Assembly: GCA_965216955.1 (NCBI GenBank)
Contig: CBDCGV010000011.1
Location: 310,001 to 374,000 of the forward strand
DNA length: 64,000 bases
Direction of reading: 5' to 3'
DNA from: CBDCGV01 sp965216955
GTDB lineage: Bacteria > Bacteroidota > Bacteroidia > Chitinophagales > JADIYW01
The translations under genes were made by a program, and so were the position numbers. Below the pieces are notes generated by a model. That model had not been told where the DNA came from. It did no database searches and saw only the letters and a program-made list of their open reading frames with translations. Each line of letters begins with the position of its first letter. Positions within the stretch are counted from its first letter, which is position 1. Shown piece after piece: positions 38,201 through 46,166 of this stretch.

Positions 38201-38285
38201 CTGTCTTTTTTCTTTGCATTGCCTGTGTACATACAAATGCAAAACACAAGATTGCTAAAATGAGAGATGTTTGCTTTTTTAACAT
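32202..38285 (-). CDS. Bacterial alpha-2-macroglobulin family protein with intact thioester
   Basis: A 2027-residue exported protein, the longest in the window. After the signal peptide (MLKKQTSLILAILCFAFVCTQA, no lipobox) come ~380 helical residues, then macroglobulin domains including MG2 (FFTDRAIYRPGQTIYFKGLI near residue 600). From about 1188 to 1250 lies an Ala/Glu/Lys-rich low-complexity stretch. It directly precedes the A2M domain (ETAFFFPDLKTDKEGN). The thioester motif CAEQ is near residue 1477 in PYECAEQTF, followed by the alpha-alpha barrel TED domain (NGGFSWFPGM) and the receptor-like C-terminus. Such proteins trap proteases attacking the envelope. No penicillin-binding protein 1C gene is adjacent, unlike in E. 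coli. It lies 55 bases downstream of the DUF3089 gene on the same strand. Confidence 0.88.
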   Translation of the reverse strand: MLKKQTSLILAILCFAFVCTQAMQRKKTEQMDFNNYANLWEKVSVLEKEGKTKSALEEVEQIFSIAKRESNTPQIAKAMLFKGKYSMTIQENSELKFVQELKGEINRSIGIEKAILQSILARSYWMYYQNHRYKFLERTHTTNDKNEDFRTWDPKTLFTEIANQYMASLKEAELLQKTSIDAYSEILNNLSEASKNLRPTLYDLLAHEALSFFSNTESGLSEAISVFELNDDRYFSEAVEFSNLSIQEPESITNDFLATKLYQELLKFRSKQNNKAAFVDVDLSRLKFVKNHFKASNKNELYIKSLETLANSLEENPATAEVNFDLAKALNNSNQSNEDLSIKKRVVELCNETIDKYPQTVGAKNCAVLKQQLLQQALNVTTEQVEIPNQPFKALVSYTNIDKIYCKVVPLNYNDDKLLFSKKQEEIIRALNRRGSARSWQVKLPSSNDYNNHTIEIDIEKLGKGYYALLFSPNADFSIQNSAVALNVVWLSNIGYTTRKKNGQLEVQVMGRKEGLPMADAHIQTYRRVYDYKSRKYNYVKGKSFTTNEKGYAKITGVDQSQNFQLEIKHKEDFLGLEHSFYIHNFRERTPKKNVSTHFFTDRAIYRPGQTIYFKGLIVESFDGENRILSDKKTTVVLRDVNYKEVSKLSLTTNEYGTFSGSFTAPSNTLMGNFTIRNEQGQKSIRIEEYKRPSFEVAFLPITKSYNLEDVVTVKGNTKTYSGANLSNAKVSYKVVRNVIRPYYFHYWRRPSLPYSNSKEITFGETETDEQGNFEIDFKAIPDKAISQDQQAYFTYEVIADVTDISGETRSNSATVKIGYISLLLNCDVKEYLDRDKNHQINISTTNLNGEFEAAEVEVKIYELEGPKIFKKKRYWETPEFYTLNKNDHDKLFPNSMFKEEENPLEWPKKKAVFSKSFNTLKKKEMALSPTNFSNSGKYLIEIKAKDKKGQLVLFKKVITFTSTNDQHPISITPLIVKTPEEINKGEILNIVVGSSFNNAKAIVEVSNDGNILKREIIALNNSFQTISAEINNTLRENIEVKAFLIKYNRQFSKHSKVTIPSIKKELNVEWLSFRDKLLPGQKEEWQLKITGPYGEKISAELLATMYDASLDAFASNQFYFHLPKKHISSLQSWNNVGFGRSNGRLYSIDWHEYKSYIQNSYHSLNFFGFYMADYGIRNFAFKSRASNGRAENIALMDAAAAPMEMVEAEAAGFADADESATENKEEATRDVKKAEKEVKKEEGSLVPRSNFDETAFFFPDLKTDKEGNTIFSFKMPEALTKWKFLGFAHTKELNHKIFSKEVVTQKELMVIPNVPRFLREKDNIVLTTKIINLSNKKLEGTSTIKLYDVLSGKEITTQLLSNGNNVAFSVDPEQNTLAQWEVKVPYNIQAIKYEIIANAGGFTDGETNTLPVLSNRMLVTETLPLNVLGGENKDYTFEKLANYSSKTLKHHQLTLEISSNPIWYAVQALPYLMEYPYECAEQTFNRYYANTLASYIANSNSRIKAVFDQWKNAPDSKALLSNLEKNQELKMLLIEETPWLREAQNESEQKKRIALLFDLNKMAYEQKQSLDKLFNIQTPNGGFSWFPGMRDNRYITQYIVSGFGHLKQLKVAPFEKNERSTQVLNKAIKYLDQRILEDYQEIKKHNKKYLTTDNLGSTQIQYLYARSFFNHIDLNRQQQIAFDYFLEQSKEHWLNKSYYMQGMISIALGRYNEKEIPSKIITALKENAISHEERGMYWKEVEQGGYYWYNAPIETQALLIEAFEEIGGRAKDVDNLKLWLLKQKQVQRWTTTKATADACYALLLGGSNWIEDNQSIEVKIDKKTVNPIDFDSNIEAGTGHFKIKWNGREIDKPKANISLSNPNKGPAWGAMYWQYFEDLDKITSHQTPLNSTKEVYKEINTSEGKKLVRIGESDKIEPGDLLKIRVILKSDRNMEFVHMKDMRASGLEPINVLSSYKWQDGLGYYESTRDAATHFFFDYLPKGVYVFEYPLRVTHSGNFSNGITSIQCMYAPEFASHSKGIRLNIE

Positions 38286-38340
38286 AGTTATCGTCTTTCA
38301 AAATATTTAGATGCAAATTCACAATAAGATGGTGCCTAAG

Positions 38341-39321
38341 TTATTTTTTTAAAAATGACTCCACTCTTTGTTTTACATTTTTTCTGATGTTAAGATAAAA
38401 GAGGTGGAAATCGAAAATATGGTAGCTTTTTCCTGCCAAATGCTCATATCCCATTTTTTTAGGTTTTGTTATCCATAAAACCCCATCGTTACATTGGCAC
38501 CCGATAAGATTTTTATCTACTCTATTAAAGTTCCTAGGAACAGCCCCTTCATGACTTGTATACCCAACAAATTCTTCATCATTCTTCCAACTTAAAGGAT
38601 TTACACAAACACTATTTTCATAGTATTTTGGTTGAGCCTCCCAACCGAAAGTATTGTAAGAGATAATACATCCAGTCTGAGTTGCTGAATCACATACAGG
38701 AATAGCAATATATGTCCTTTCTTCAACAACATACCCAACAAGATATGCTGCTATTAATTGTTTCATTAAAGGTTTAGCATCAAAAAACTCCTTTAGCAGC
38801 CGCTTAGCATGCATACTTCCCTGACTATGCCCCGCAATTATAATTGGCCTACCTTCATTATAATGCTTCAAATAATATTCAAAGGCATTTTTAACATCAC
38901 TATAAGCAATATTAAAGGCTTCATTAGACCTGTCTTCCTTTTTTCTAAAAAAATTGTGTAACGCTGCTTGCCTATACCTTGGGGCATAAACTTTAGCACT
39001 TCCATTAAAAACAGTAGCCTGAGACTTGATTGCTGTTTTATCTGTAAATCGATTTAATGCTTTGTTTTTTATCTCTGCATTTCCAATTTTGTAGAAGGTT
39101 GTAGGATGAATATAAAAAACATCTGCATTAGATTCTTTTTGATTATCACTTAAACCAACATTTTCAGGAACCTGATCAGCCGCATCCAACATATTTGGCA
39201 ATGCCGCCCAGTTTTCACTTAAATCATAATTAGGAGCATCAGGAATGGAAGCGCCTAAAAAAATGATCAATAAAAAGGTGATCAAAATGCTATTTTTAAA
39301 ATAATTCACTGTTCTAAACAA
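38341..39321 (-). CDS. DUF3089 alpha/beta hydrolase
   Basis: A 326-residue exported protein with N-terminal hydrophobic leader (SILITFLLIIFLGASI). The DUF3089 domain begins at ADVFYIHPTTFYK, with the nucleophile elbow AGHSQGSMHAKRLL and late motifs GYTSHEGAVPRNFNR and FDFHLFYLNIRKNV. The GxSxG and fold make it a serine hydrolase or lipase-like enzyme of unknown substrate, acting outside the cytoplasmic membrane. It probably shares a transcript with the A2M gene downstream. It is divergent from thiL with 81 bases between. Confidence 0.85.
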   Translation of the reverse strand: MFRTVNYFKNSILITFLLIIFLGASIPDAPNYDLSENWAALPNMLDAADQVPENVGLSDNQKESNADVFYIHPTTFYKIGNAEIKNKALNRFTDKTAIKSQATVFNGSAKVYAPRYRQAALHNFFRKKEDRSNEAFNIAYSDVKNAFEYYLKHYNEGRPIIIAGHSQGSMHAKRLLKEFFDAKPLMKQLIAAYLVGYVVEERTYIAIPVCDSATQTGCIISYNTFGWEAQPKYYENSVCVNPLSWKNDEEFVGYTSHEGAVPRNFNRVDKNLIGCQCNDGVLWITKPKKMGYEHLAGKSYHIFDFHLFYLNIRKNVKQRVESFLKK

Positions 39322-39402
39322 TATACCACATTCAATAAGAATGCCATAATACAGTTTATATTGTAAATCTTTTCACAACTTTGCAACAAATCATAATCAA
39401 TC

Positions 39403-40455
39403 ATGGCTTCAAATAATGAGCAACGTACAGAAATAAGCAGTATAGGAGAGTTTGGTCTTATTGACAGAGTAACAGGGGCATTTGAAAATAGAAATGCTTC
39501 CACTTTCAAAGGGATAGGAGATGATGCCGCAATAATAATTGAAAATGGAACGTATAAAGTTCTCACCACAGACCTCTTAGTTGAAGGTATTCATTTTAGT
39601 TTAGTATATACCCCACTTATGCATCTTGGTTATAAAGCAGTCGTTGTAAATTTATCTGATATATATGCGATGAATGCCATGCCCGAACAAATTTTAGTTT
39701 CTATTGCTCTATCCAATCGTTTTTCTGTAGAGGCAGTAGAAGAAATTTTTAAAGGCATTAAAAAAGCATGTGATTTTTATAATGTTGATTTAATTGGTGG
39801 AGACACAACTGCTTCTAACAAAGGATTAATTATAAATATCACAGCTGTTGGAACTATAAAAAAAGAAACAGATATTGCTTTTAGAAATGGCGCTAAAGAA
39901 GGAGATATCCTTTGTGTTTCTGGAGATTTAGGCGGAGCGTACATGGGCTTGCAATTGCTTGAAAGAGAAAAGAAAATTTACATTGAAAATCCTGAAATTC
40001 AGGTAGACTTGGAAAATCAAAAATATATTTTAGAAAGACAATTAAAACCGGAGGCAAGGAGAGACATTTATAACGTGTTTAAAGAAAAAGAAGTTATTCC
40101 AACTTCGATGATTGATATTTCCGATGGTCTTTCTTCTGAAATACTCCACATTTGCAAACAATCAAATGTGGGATGTTTGATAGAAGAGGCTCAGCTGCCA
40201 ATTGCAAAAGAAACATATGACATGGCACTTAATTTTAATCTTGGTCCAACTACCTGTGCTTTGAGCGGTGGGGAAGATTATGAGTTGCTTTTTACGATTG
40301 ATCCTAAAGACATTGATAAAATCAGTAAACATTCAGATATTACCATTATTGGTGAAATGCTGCCTGCGGAAATGGGTGTTAAGCTTAAAACAAAAGGAGG
40401 CAACTTGCATGATATTATCAGTTTGGGATGGGATAGCTTAAAAGAAGAAACTTAG
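39403..40455 (+). CDS. thiL: Thiamine-monophosphate kinase
   Basis: Phosphorylates thiamine monophosphate to the active cofactor thiamine diphosphate with ATP. It has 350 residues of the AIRS/PurM-like fold. The family start EFGLIDRVTGAF is followed by GIGDDAAII (metal/ATP site), TTDLLVEGIHFSL, LIGGDTTAS and, in the second half, IDISDGLSSEI and SGGEDYELLFTI. All conserved acidic residues appear present. No thiamine biosynthesis genes or TPP riboswitch are visible beside it. It opens a long plus-strand run to 46739. Confidence 0.93.
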   Translation: MASNNEQRTEISSIGEFGLIDRVTGAFENRNASTFKGIGDDAAIIIENGTYKVLTTDLLVEGIHFSLVYTPLMHLGYKAVVVNLSDIYAMNAMPEQILVSIALSNRFSVEAVEEIFKGIKKACDFYNVDLIGGDTTASNKGLIINITAVGTIKKETDIAFRNGAKEGDILCVSGDLGGAYMGLQLLEREKKIYIENPEIQVDLENQKYILERQLKPEARRDIYNVFKEKEVIPTSMIDISDGLSSEILHICKQSNVGCLIEEAQLPIAKETYDMALNFNLGPTTCALSGGEDYELLFTIDPKDIDKISKHSDITIIGEMLPAEMGVKLKTKGGNLHDIISLGWDSLKEET

Positions 40456-40516
40456 TAAATTTAAAACGTTTACCATTTATTAAACTTCTTCTTTTTTTTC
40501 AAAAAGGGTAAAAAAC

Positions 40517-40524
40517 TACCTTTG
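40517..40524 (+). promoter_or_regulatory. Candidate -7 element for nhaD
   Basis: TACCTTTG matches TAnnTTTG, 26 bases before the nhaD ATG, in the 95-base gap after thiL. No clear TTTG -33 element was found at the expected distance, so this is tentative. Confidence 0.35.
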
Positions 40525-40550
40525 GCTCAATTCACCAAAATCGATTACTG

Positions 40551-41816
40551 ATGAGTGTTGAGGTTTTATTAATTGGAATATTTATTATTGGATACCTCCT
40601 AATCGTATTTGAACATAACTTTCGAATTGACAAAGCTGGTCCAGCACTTCTTACAGGGATTTTAATGTGGACAGCCCATATCATCACTGCTGAAGATTAT
40701 CATGTAGTAAATCATCATTTTCTAAAACATCTTGCCGACATTTCTAGTATTTTATTTTTCCTTCTTGGAGCAATGACCATAGTAGAAATTATCGATATGC
40801 ATGATGGTTTTCACACCATTATTAATCGAATAAAAGAATCAAATAAGAGAAAGCTTTTATGGATTGTTTGCATTCTAACCTTCTTTTTATCTGCTATTTT
40901 GGATAATTTGACCACAACCATTGTAATGGTTTCTTTGCTTAATAAAATGATAGACTCTAAAAAAGACCGTTTACTTTTTGTTGGAATGATCGTTATTTCT
41001 GCAAATGCTGGTGGGGCTTGGAGCCCAATTGGAGACATTACAACAACCATGTTATGGATTGGAGGACAGATTACCGTTCTACCAACAATTAAAGCCGTCT
41101 TTCTACCAAGTTTAGTTTGCATGATTATACCATTAATAATTACTTCTTTTGCGCTTAGTGGTCACTTTGAAAGAGTAACTGTTAAAACAAAATACAAGAC
41201 TACTAGACAAGAAAGAGGTCTTATTCTTTTTACTGGAATAGGCTTATTACTATTTGTGCCCGTTTTTAAAACGATTACACATCTCCCCCCTTTTATGGGA
41301 ATGTTTTTTGGAGTAGGGGTGCTTTGGCTAATGACTGACTTTTTACATGTAAAAAAGGGTATAGAAGAAAAATCTGAATATTCTGTATTAAAAGCACTAT
41401 CCAAAATTGATTCAACAAGTATTTTGTTTTTCTTTGGAATTCTAGCCGCAATTACCGCTTTAGAATCTTATGGAACTTTAGAAAAGTTAGCTGAGGCATT
41501 AAACCACAGTATTGGAAATTTGAATATCATTGTCATAATTATAGGCATCTTGTCGGCAATTGTAGATAATGTTCCATTGGTTGCTGCGGCAATGGGTATG
41601 TATGGTTTAGAGCAATACCCAACAGATAGTACATTATGGCAATTTATTGCTTATTGTGCCGGTACGGGAGGTAGTATTTTAATTATAGGGTCTGCCGCAG
41701 GGGTGGCAGCGATGGGTTTAGAACGTATCAATTTTATTTGGTACCTAAAAAGAATCGGTCCATTAGCATTATTAGGGTACTTAGCAGGGGCAGGAGTTTA
41801 TCTTCTCTTGAATTAA
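40551..41816 (+). CDS. nhaD: NhaD-type Na+/H+ antiporter
   Basis: A 421-residue polytopic membrane protein of the ion-transporter superfamily (NhaD/ArsB), exchanging cytoplasmic Na+ (and Li+) for protons. About 11-12 hydrophobic segments are visible. Conserved membrane motifs are ILDNLTTTIVMVSLL, NAGGAWSPIGDITTTMLW and, in the second repeat, SAIVDNVPLVAAAMGMY and CAGTGGSILIIGSAAGVAAMG. The paired DN(L/V) sites reflect the inverted-repeat fold. The protein suits a marine or saline habitat. It lies 95 bases after thiL and 54 before the DUF1015 gene. Confidence 0.92.
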   Translation: MSVEVLLIGIFIIGYLLIVFEHNFRIDKAGPALLTGILMWTAHIITAEDYHVVNHHFLKHLADISSILFFLLGAMTIVEIIDMHDGFHTIINRIKESNKRKLLWIVCILTFFLSAILDNLTTTIVMVSLLNKMIDSKKDRLLFVGMIVISANAGGAWSPIGDITTTMLWIGGQITVLPTIKAVFLPSLVCMIIPLIITSFALSGHFERVTVKTKYKTTRQERGLILFTGIGLLLFVPVFKTITHLPPFMGMFFGVGVLWLMTDFLHVKKGIEEKSEYSVLKALSKIDSTSILFFFGILAAITALESYGTLEKLAEALNHSIGNLNIIVIIIGILSAIVDNVPLVAAAMGMYGLEQYPTDSTLWQFIAYCAGTGGSILIIGSAAGVAAMGLERINFIWYLKRIGPLALLGYLAGAGVYLLLN

Positions 41817-41849
41817 TCTATTTTCCATAAAATGTATTCTCGAAACTAT

Positions 41850-41857
41850 TACTTTTG
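41850..41857 (+). promoter_or_regulatory. Candidate -7 element for DUF1015 operon
   Basis: TACTTTTG matches TAnnTTTG, ending 13 bases before the DUF1015 ATG. No convincing -33 element was found. Confidence 0.3.
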
Positions 41858-41870
41858 CTAAAAATTAGTA

Positions 41871-43121
41871 ATGGCAGTAATAAGACCATTTAAAGGAATC
41901 CGTCCTTCAAAGGAGTACGCAGAACAATTGGCTTCTAAACCCTATGATGTTTTATCTTCGGAAGAAGCAAGAGCGCTTGTAAAAGACAATCCTTTTTCTT
42001 TTTTAAGGGTAATAAAACCTGAGGTGAATTTACCTAAAAACATCAATGTATATGCAGACGAAGTATATCAAGAAGGTAGAAAGCAGCTCAACAATTTATT
42101 GGAGCAGCGTGTCTTGCTAAAAGACAAACATCCAAGCTTGTACGTTTATAGCCAAATAATGAATGGAAAACAACAAATTGGCTTAGTAGCAGGGTCTTCT
42201 ATAGATGACTATTCCAACAATAGCATAAAAAAACACGAATATACTCGACCAAAAAAAGAAAACGATCGCATTAAGCACATGAAGACCATTGGTGCACATA
42301 TGGGGCCCGTTTTTCTTACGTATAAAAAGGTTGATCAAATTGATGCTATTATCAATGAGATCATCCAAAGCCAAAAACCTGTATATCAATTTATAGCAGA
42401 AGATAACGTGGAGCATATTCTTTGGACAATTGATAACGATGAACTAATCATGGAAATCGTAGCGCTATTCAAAGAAAGAGTACCCGCTACTTATATTGCA
42501 GATGGACATCATCGAGCTGCTGCATCTTATAAAGTAGGGCAACAAATAAGAGCAGAACAATCTAGTTATAACCCTGAAGCTCCTTTTAATTTTTTTCTAA
42601 GTGTTCTCTTTCCAGATGAGCAACTTAACATTATTGATTACAATAGGCTTGTTAAAGACTTAAATGGGTTGTCAAAAAAAGAACTGCTTGAAAAGCTAAA
42701 TCAAAATTTCGAAGTAACGGAAATTGGTGAAAAGGCTTTCAAACCTGGTCAACTCCATGAAATAGGAATGTATTTAGGCGGCACATGGTATAAATTAACC
42801 GCAAAAGAAAACACCTACGACCCTAATGACCCTATAAAGGTATTAGATGTTTCTATTCTTTCTGATTATGTTTTAGATCCCATTTTAGGAATAAAAGATC
42901 AAAGAACAGATGAACGAATTGATTTTGTAGGTGGTATTAGAGGATTAAAAGAATTAGAAAGTCGAGTGAACAGCGGAGAAATGCAAATTGCGTTTGCGAT
43001 GTATCCAGTTACAATTCAGCAATTAATAAACATAGCAGACTCCGGTAATGTGATGCCTCCAAAATCTACATGGTTTGAACCCAAACTTAGAAGCGGTTTA
43101 ATTATTAATAAATTTGATTAG
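41871..43121 (+). CDS. DUF1015 family protein
   Basis: A 416-residue cytoplasmic protein with no leader. It matches DUF1015 (SerC-associated family): VIRPFKGIRPSKEYAEQLASKPYDVL at the start in two adjoining blocks, FLRVIKPEV, KKHEYTRPKKENDRIKHM, and the central YIADGHHRAAASY, with its histidines likely a catalytic or metal site. The end matches FAMYPVTIQQLINIADSG...MPPKSTWFEPKLRSGL. The family is widespread and often linked with serine/D-3-phosphoglycerate genes, but its activity is not established. Here it precedes a PLP sulfur-amino-acid enzyme by 14 bases, compatible with an amino-acid role. Confidence 0.88.
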   Translation: MAVIRPFKGIRPSKEYAEQLASKPYDVLSSEEARALVKDNPFSFLRVIKPEVNLPKNINVYADEVYQEGRKQLNNLLEQRVLLKDKHPSLYVYSQIMNGKQQIGLVAGSSIDDYSNNSIKKHEYTRPKKENDRIKHMKTIGAHMGPVFLTYKKVDQIDAIINEIIQSQKPVYQFIAEDNVEHILWTIDNDELIMEIVALFKERVPATYIADGHHRAAASYKVGQQIRAEQSSYNPEAPFNFFLSVLFPDEQLNIIDYNRLVKDLNGLSKKELLEKLNQNFEVTEIGEKAFKPGQLHEIGMYLGGTWYKLTAKENTYDPNDPIKVLDVSILSDYVLDPILGIKDQRTDERIDFVGGIRGLKELESRVNSGEMQIAFAMYPVTIQQLINIADSGNVMPPKSTWFEPKLRSGLIINKFD

Positions 43122-43135
43122 AAAGAAAATATAAT

Positions 43136-44281
43136 ATGAAATTCGGAACGAAAGTAATACATGCAGGTATAGAGCCTGATTCTGGAACAGGGGCAATTAT
43201 GACCCCCATTTTCCAAACTTCCACCTTTGTGCAAGATGCACCAGGAAAACATAAAGGGTATGAATATGCAAGGACACTAAACCCAACAAGGGCCGTTCTC
43301 GAAAAGAATATAGCCGCTTTAGAAAATGGGAAATTTGGATTAGCTTTTGCGAGCGGAATGGCTGCAACAGATACTGTAATTCACTTATTAAATCCGGGAG
43401 ATGAAGTTATAGCGACTAATGATTTGTATGGAGGTACTTATCGGATGTTTACCAAAATATATCAAAACTATGGAATCAAATTTCATTTTATAGACCTTAG
43501 CGATGCAGACCGTTTAGACAATTTTATTAACGAAAAAACTAAACTGATTTGGATCGAAACACCAACAAATCCTATGTTAAACATTATTGATATTGAATCA
43601 ATATGTACAAAAGCCCAACAAAAAGGTATTAAGGTCTGTGTAGACAACACTTTTGCAACTCCTTATCTACAACAACCACTTGATTTGGGAGCAGATATTG
43701 TTGTACATTCTGCGACAAAATATTTAGCAGGACACTCTGACGTTATACTTGGACTTGCGGTTACCAGTGATGAAGAACTAGCAGAACAACTATATTTTCT
43801 ACAAAATAGTATTGGGGCTGTCCCCGGCCCTCAAGATTGTTTTCTAACGTTAAGAGGTATAAAAACACTACACTTAAGAGTTCAAAGAAGCAGCGAAAAT
43901 GCCATGCAAATTGCAAAAGCGCTAAAACAAATAGATCGAGTTGACAAGGTTTATTTTCCAGGATTAGAAGAACACAAAGGTCATGACATTGCAAAAAAAC
44001 AAATGAAAGACTTTGGAGGAATGGTTTCTTTTAGCCTAAAAGAAGACACTATCGAAGCAGCTAATAATGTTTTATCAAGTACATCCCTGTTTTCACTTGC
44101 AGAATCATTAGGTGGAGTCGAATCATTAATTGGCCATCCAGCAACAATGACCCATGCCTCAATTCCTGAAGAGGAAAGATTAAAAACAGGTGTTACAAAT
44201 TCTCTTATTAGATTAAGTGTTGGAATAGAAGACATTGATGACCTTATCAATGACCTTGCAAACGCAATTAATGCATCTTAA
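43136..44281 (+). CDS. metB: Cystathionine gamma-synthase / Cys-Met metabolism PLP enzyme
   Basis: A 381-residue PLP enzyme of the trans-sulfuration family. The internal aldimine lysine is K195 in HSATKYLAGHSD. YEYARTLNPTR and FASGMAATDTV bind phosphate, and SLAESLGGVESLIGHPATMTHA is the C-terminal signature. These enzymes share one fold: cystathionine gamma-synthase, gamma-lyase and beta-lyase cannot be told apart safely without alignment. I favour cystathionine gamma-synthase or gamma-lyase from overall sequence. It begins 14 bases after DUF1015 and its stop directly abuts the next ATG. Confidence 0.8.
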   Translation: MKFGTKVIHAGIEPDSGTGAIMTPIFQTSTFVQDAPGKHKGYEYARTLNPTRAVLEKNIAALENGKFGLAFASGMAATDTVIHLLNPGDEVIATNDLYGGTYRMFTKIYQNYGIKFHFIDLSDADRLDNFINEKTKLIWIETPTNPMLNIIDIESICTKAQQKGIKVCVDNTFATPYLQQPLDLGADIVVHSATKYLAGHSDVILGLAVTSDEELAEQLYFLQNSIGAVPGPQDCFLTLRGIKTLHLRVQRSSENAMQIAKALKQIDRVDKVYFPGLEEHKGHDIAKKQMKDFGGMVSFSLKEDTIEAANNVLSSTSLFSLAESLGGVESLIGHPATMTHASIPEEERLKTGVTNSLIRLSVGIEDIDDLINDLANAINAS

Positions 44282-44956
44282 ATGCTAGTTTTAATTGCTG
44301 TTGCTTTAGCTCCTGTTTTCGCTATTGTCTGGTACATTTATCAAAAAGACAAATACGAAAAAGAACCTGCAGCTTTACTGCTTAAAAGTTTTTTTCTAGG
44401 TATCCTTAGTATTATTCCTGCATTAATTGGCTCTGCTATTGGAGGATCTTTTTTTGAGGTTTCTGCTAATCCTATAATTACTGCTATTTATGCGTTTGGA
44501 GTAATTGCTTTGAGCGAAGAATTTGCGAAGTTTATATTCTTACGATTCGTCATGTTTCCCAAAAAAGAATTTGATGAACCAATAGATGGGATTGTTTATG
44601 GTGTGATGATTGGAATGGGCTTTGCTGCTTTCGAAAATGTATTATACGTAATAGAAGGTGGCCTTTCGACAGCTATTTTAAGAATGTTTACAGCAGTCCC
44701 TGCACATGCTGTATTTGGTGTTGCAATGGGTTACTATGTCGGGATGGATAAGTTTACAAATACAAGTGCGACCAGGCTTTCTTTAATTGGTTTGTTTATT
44801 GCGATACTGTTGCATGGGGCCTACGATTTCTTCCTTTTACAAACAAATATTCCCGCGCTAACATTAGTTTCTTTTGTTGGTCTTGCTTTAGCTATTAGAT
44901 GGTCAAAAAAAGCAATTAAAACCCATCAAAACCTTTCTCCTTTTAAACAAAATTAG
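44282..44956 (+). CDS. PrsW-family intramembrane metalloprotease
   Basis: A 224-residue membrane protein, mostly hydrophobic, of the PrsW/CAAX-like glutamic intramembrane protease group. Conserved motifs lie within helices: EE at residues 79-80 (LSEEFAKF), FAAFENVLYVIEGG (E118), PAHAVFG (H142) and HGAYDF near the end. PrsW cleaves the anti-sigma factor RsiW in Bacillus; here the target is unknown and no sigma/anti-sigma pair is nearby. The start codon follows the metB stop with no gap, and the next gene starts 2 bases after its stop, so it is embedded in an operon. Confidence 0.85.
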   Translation: MLVLIAVALAPVFAIVWYIYQKDKYEKEPAALLLKSFFLGILSIIPALIGSAIGGSFFEVSANPIITAIYAFGVIALSEEFAKFIFLRFVMFPKKEFDEPIDGIVYGVMIGMGFAAFENVLYVIEGGLSTAILRMFTAVPAHAVFGVAMGYYVGMDKFTNTSATRLSLIGLFIAILLHGAYDFFLLQTNIPALTLVSFVGLALAIRWSKKAIKTHQNLSPFKQN

Positions 44957-44958
44957 AG

Positions 44959-45732
44959 ATGACCTCCTCCAAAACAATTGAACTTCTTGAAAAGTATTAT
45001 ACTATTTATAATCAACCTAACTTTATAGAGGATGACCCAATCTCCATTCCACACCAATTTTCTAAGCAACAAGACATTGAAATTTCAGGGTTTTTTGCTG
45101 CAATTCTTGCATGGGGACAAAGAAAGACAATTATTAATAAGTGCAATGATTTAATGAATCTAATGGATAAAAGCCCTCATGATTTTATTATCAATCATCA
45201 ACCTCATGATTTAAAAAAATTTAAAGACTTTAAACACCGAACTTTTAACTACACTGATCTGCTCTATTTTCTTTATTTTTTTCAGTGGTACTATCAAAAA
45301 AACAAGTCCCTAGAAACCGCTTTTCTAACTAACGACCGTAATATTGAAGATGGACTCAATCAATTTAGAAGGCTTTTTTTCTCTTTACCAGATTACCCAC
45401 TAAGAACCCAAAAACATATTGCTGCACCCTTTAAAAAAAGTACCTGCAAAAGACTAAATATGTTTTTGAGATGGATGGTAAGAAAAGACAATAAAGGTGT
45501 AGATTTCGGGATTTGGGAGCAGCTTAACTCTTCGAGCTTGTTTTGTCCATTAGATGTGCATGTTGAGAGAACAGCAAGAATTTTAGGACTAATTAAAAGG
45601 AAGCAAAGAGATTGGAAAACTGTTGCCGAGCTTACAAACAATCTAAAACAGATTGATAAAGAAGATCCCATAAGATTTGATTTCGCACTGTTTGGTTTAG
45701 GTATTGAACAAAAAAAGGGGCTTAGTTTTTAG
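44959..45732 (+). CDS. TIGR02757 family protein
   Basis: A 257-residue cytoplasmic protein of the TIGR02757 family, common in Bacteroidota and some other bacteria. Recognised from DIEISGFFAAILAWGQRKTI, SPHDFI, the middle RLNMFLRWMVRKDNKGVDFGIW, and the end FCPLDVHVERTARILGL, FDFALFGLGI. The C-terminal half resembles the helix-hairpin-helix DNA glycosylase fold, but no catalytic lysine motif is evident and no activity is established. It lies 2 bases downstream of the PrsW gene. Confidence 0.88.
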   Translation: MTSSKTIELLEKYYTIYNQPNFIEDDPISIPHQFSKQQDIEISGFFAAILAWGQRKTIINKCNDLMNLMDKSPHDFIINHQPHDLKKFKDFKHRTFNYTDLLYFLYFFQWYYQKNKSLETAFLTNDRNIEDGLNQFRRLFFSLPDYPLRTQKHIAAPFKKSTCKRLNMFLRWMVRKDNKGVDFGIWEQLNSSSLFCPLDVHVERTARILGLIKRKQRDWKTVAELTNNLKQIDKEDPIRFDFALFGLGIEQKKGLSF

Positions 45733-45754
45733 TATTTTATTCTCTATGTTTAAA

Positions 45755-46096
45755 ATGAACAAATTAAAGAAAATAGAAAGGACACTGATTCATAAGTTTG
45801 ATTTAGAACAAGCTCATGAAGATATTTCGACCGAAGAAATGCTTAAAAGTTGGTTAGCAACGGAAATCGAATATTTGATAGAGAGGGATTTTAGTGCTTT
45901 AATGCAGTTGTTATATAGAATCGATATTAATGAAAAGCTGCTAAAATCAAAATTGCAAAACAATACACTAGCTGATTCAGGTGTTGTAATTGCAGAACTA
46001 ATTATTCAAAGGGAAAAGCAAAAATTAGAGTGGAGAGAAAAATTCAAAAACTCTAATCCATTTTCTGATTCTGAAGATGAAGTCGAAAAATGGTAA
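45755..46096 (+). CDS. Small hypothetical protein
   Basis: About 113 residues from ATG 45755 (an ATG at 45746 is also possible; the longer open frame overlaps the previous gene and is unlikely). It is charged and helical: KKIERTLIHKFDLEQAH, SWLATEIEYLIERDFSAL, LLYRIDINEKLLK, with an acidic SDSEDEVEKW tail. No signal peptide and no family that I recognise, though the LYRIDINE core looks conserved. It follows the TIGR02757 gene by about 22 bases and is probably co-transcribed. Confidence 0.7.
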   Translation: MNKLKKIERTLIHKFDLEQAHEDISTEEMLKSWLATEIEYLIERDFSALMQLLYRIDINEKLLKSKLQNNTLADSGVVIAELIIQREKQKLEWREKFKNSNPFSDSEDEVEKW

Positions 46097-46166
46097 AGGC
46101 TACTCACTATTTTAATACAACGCTAACTATAATTTACGCATCTTTGAATGAAACTAAAGCAACATT

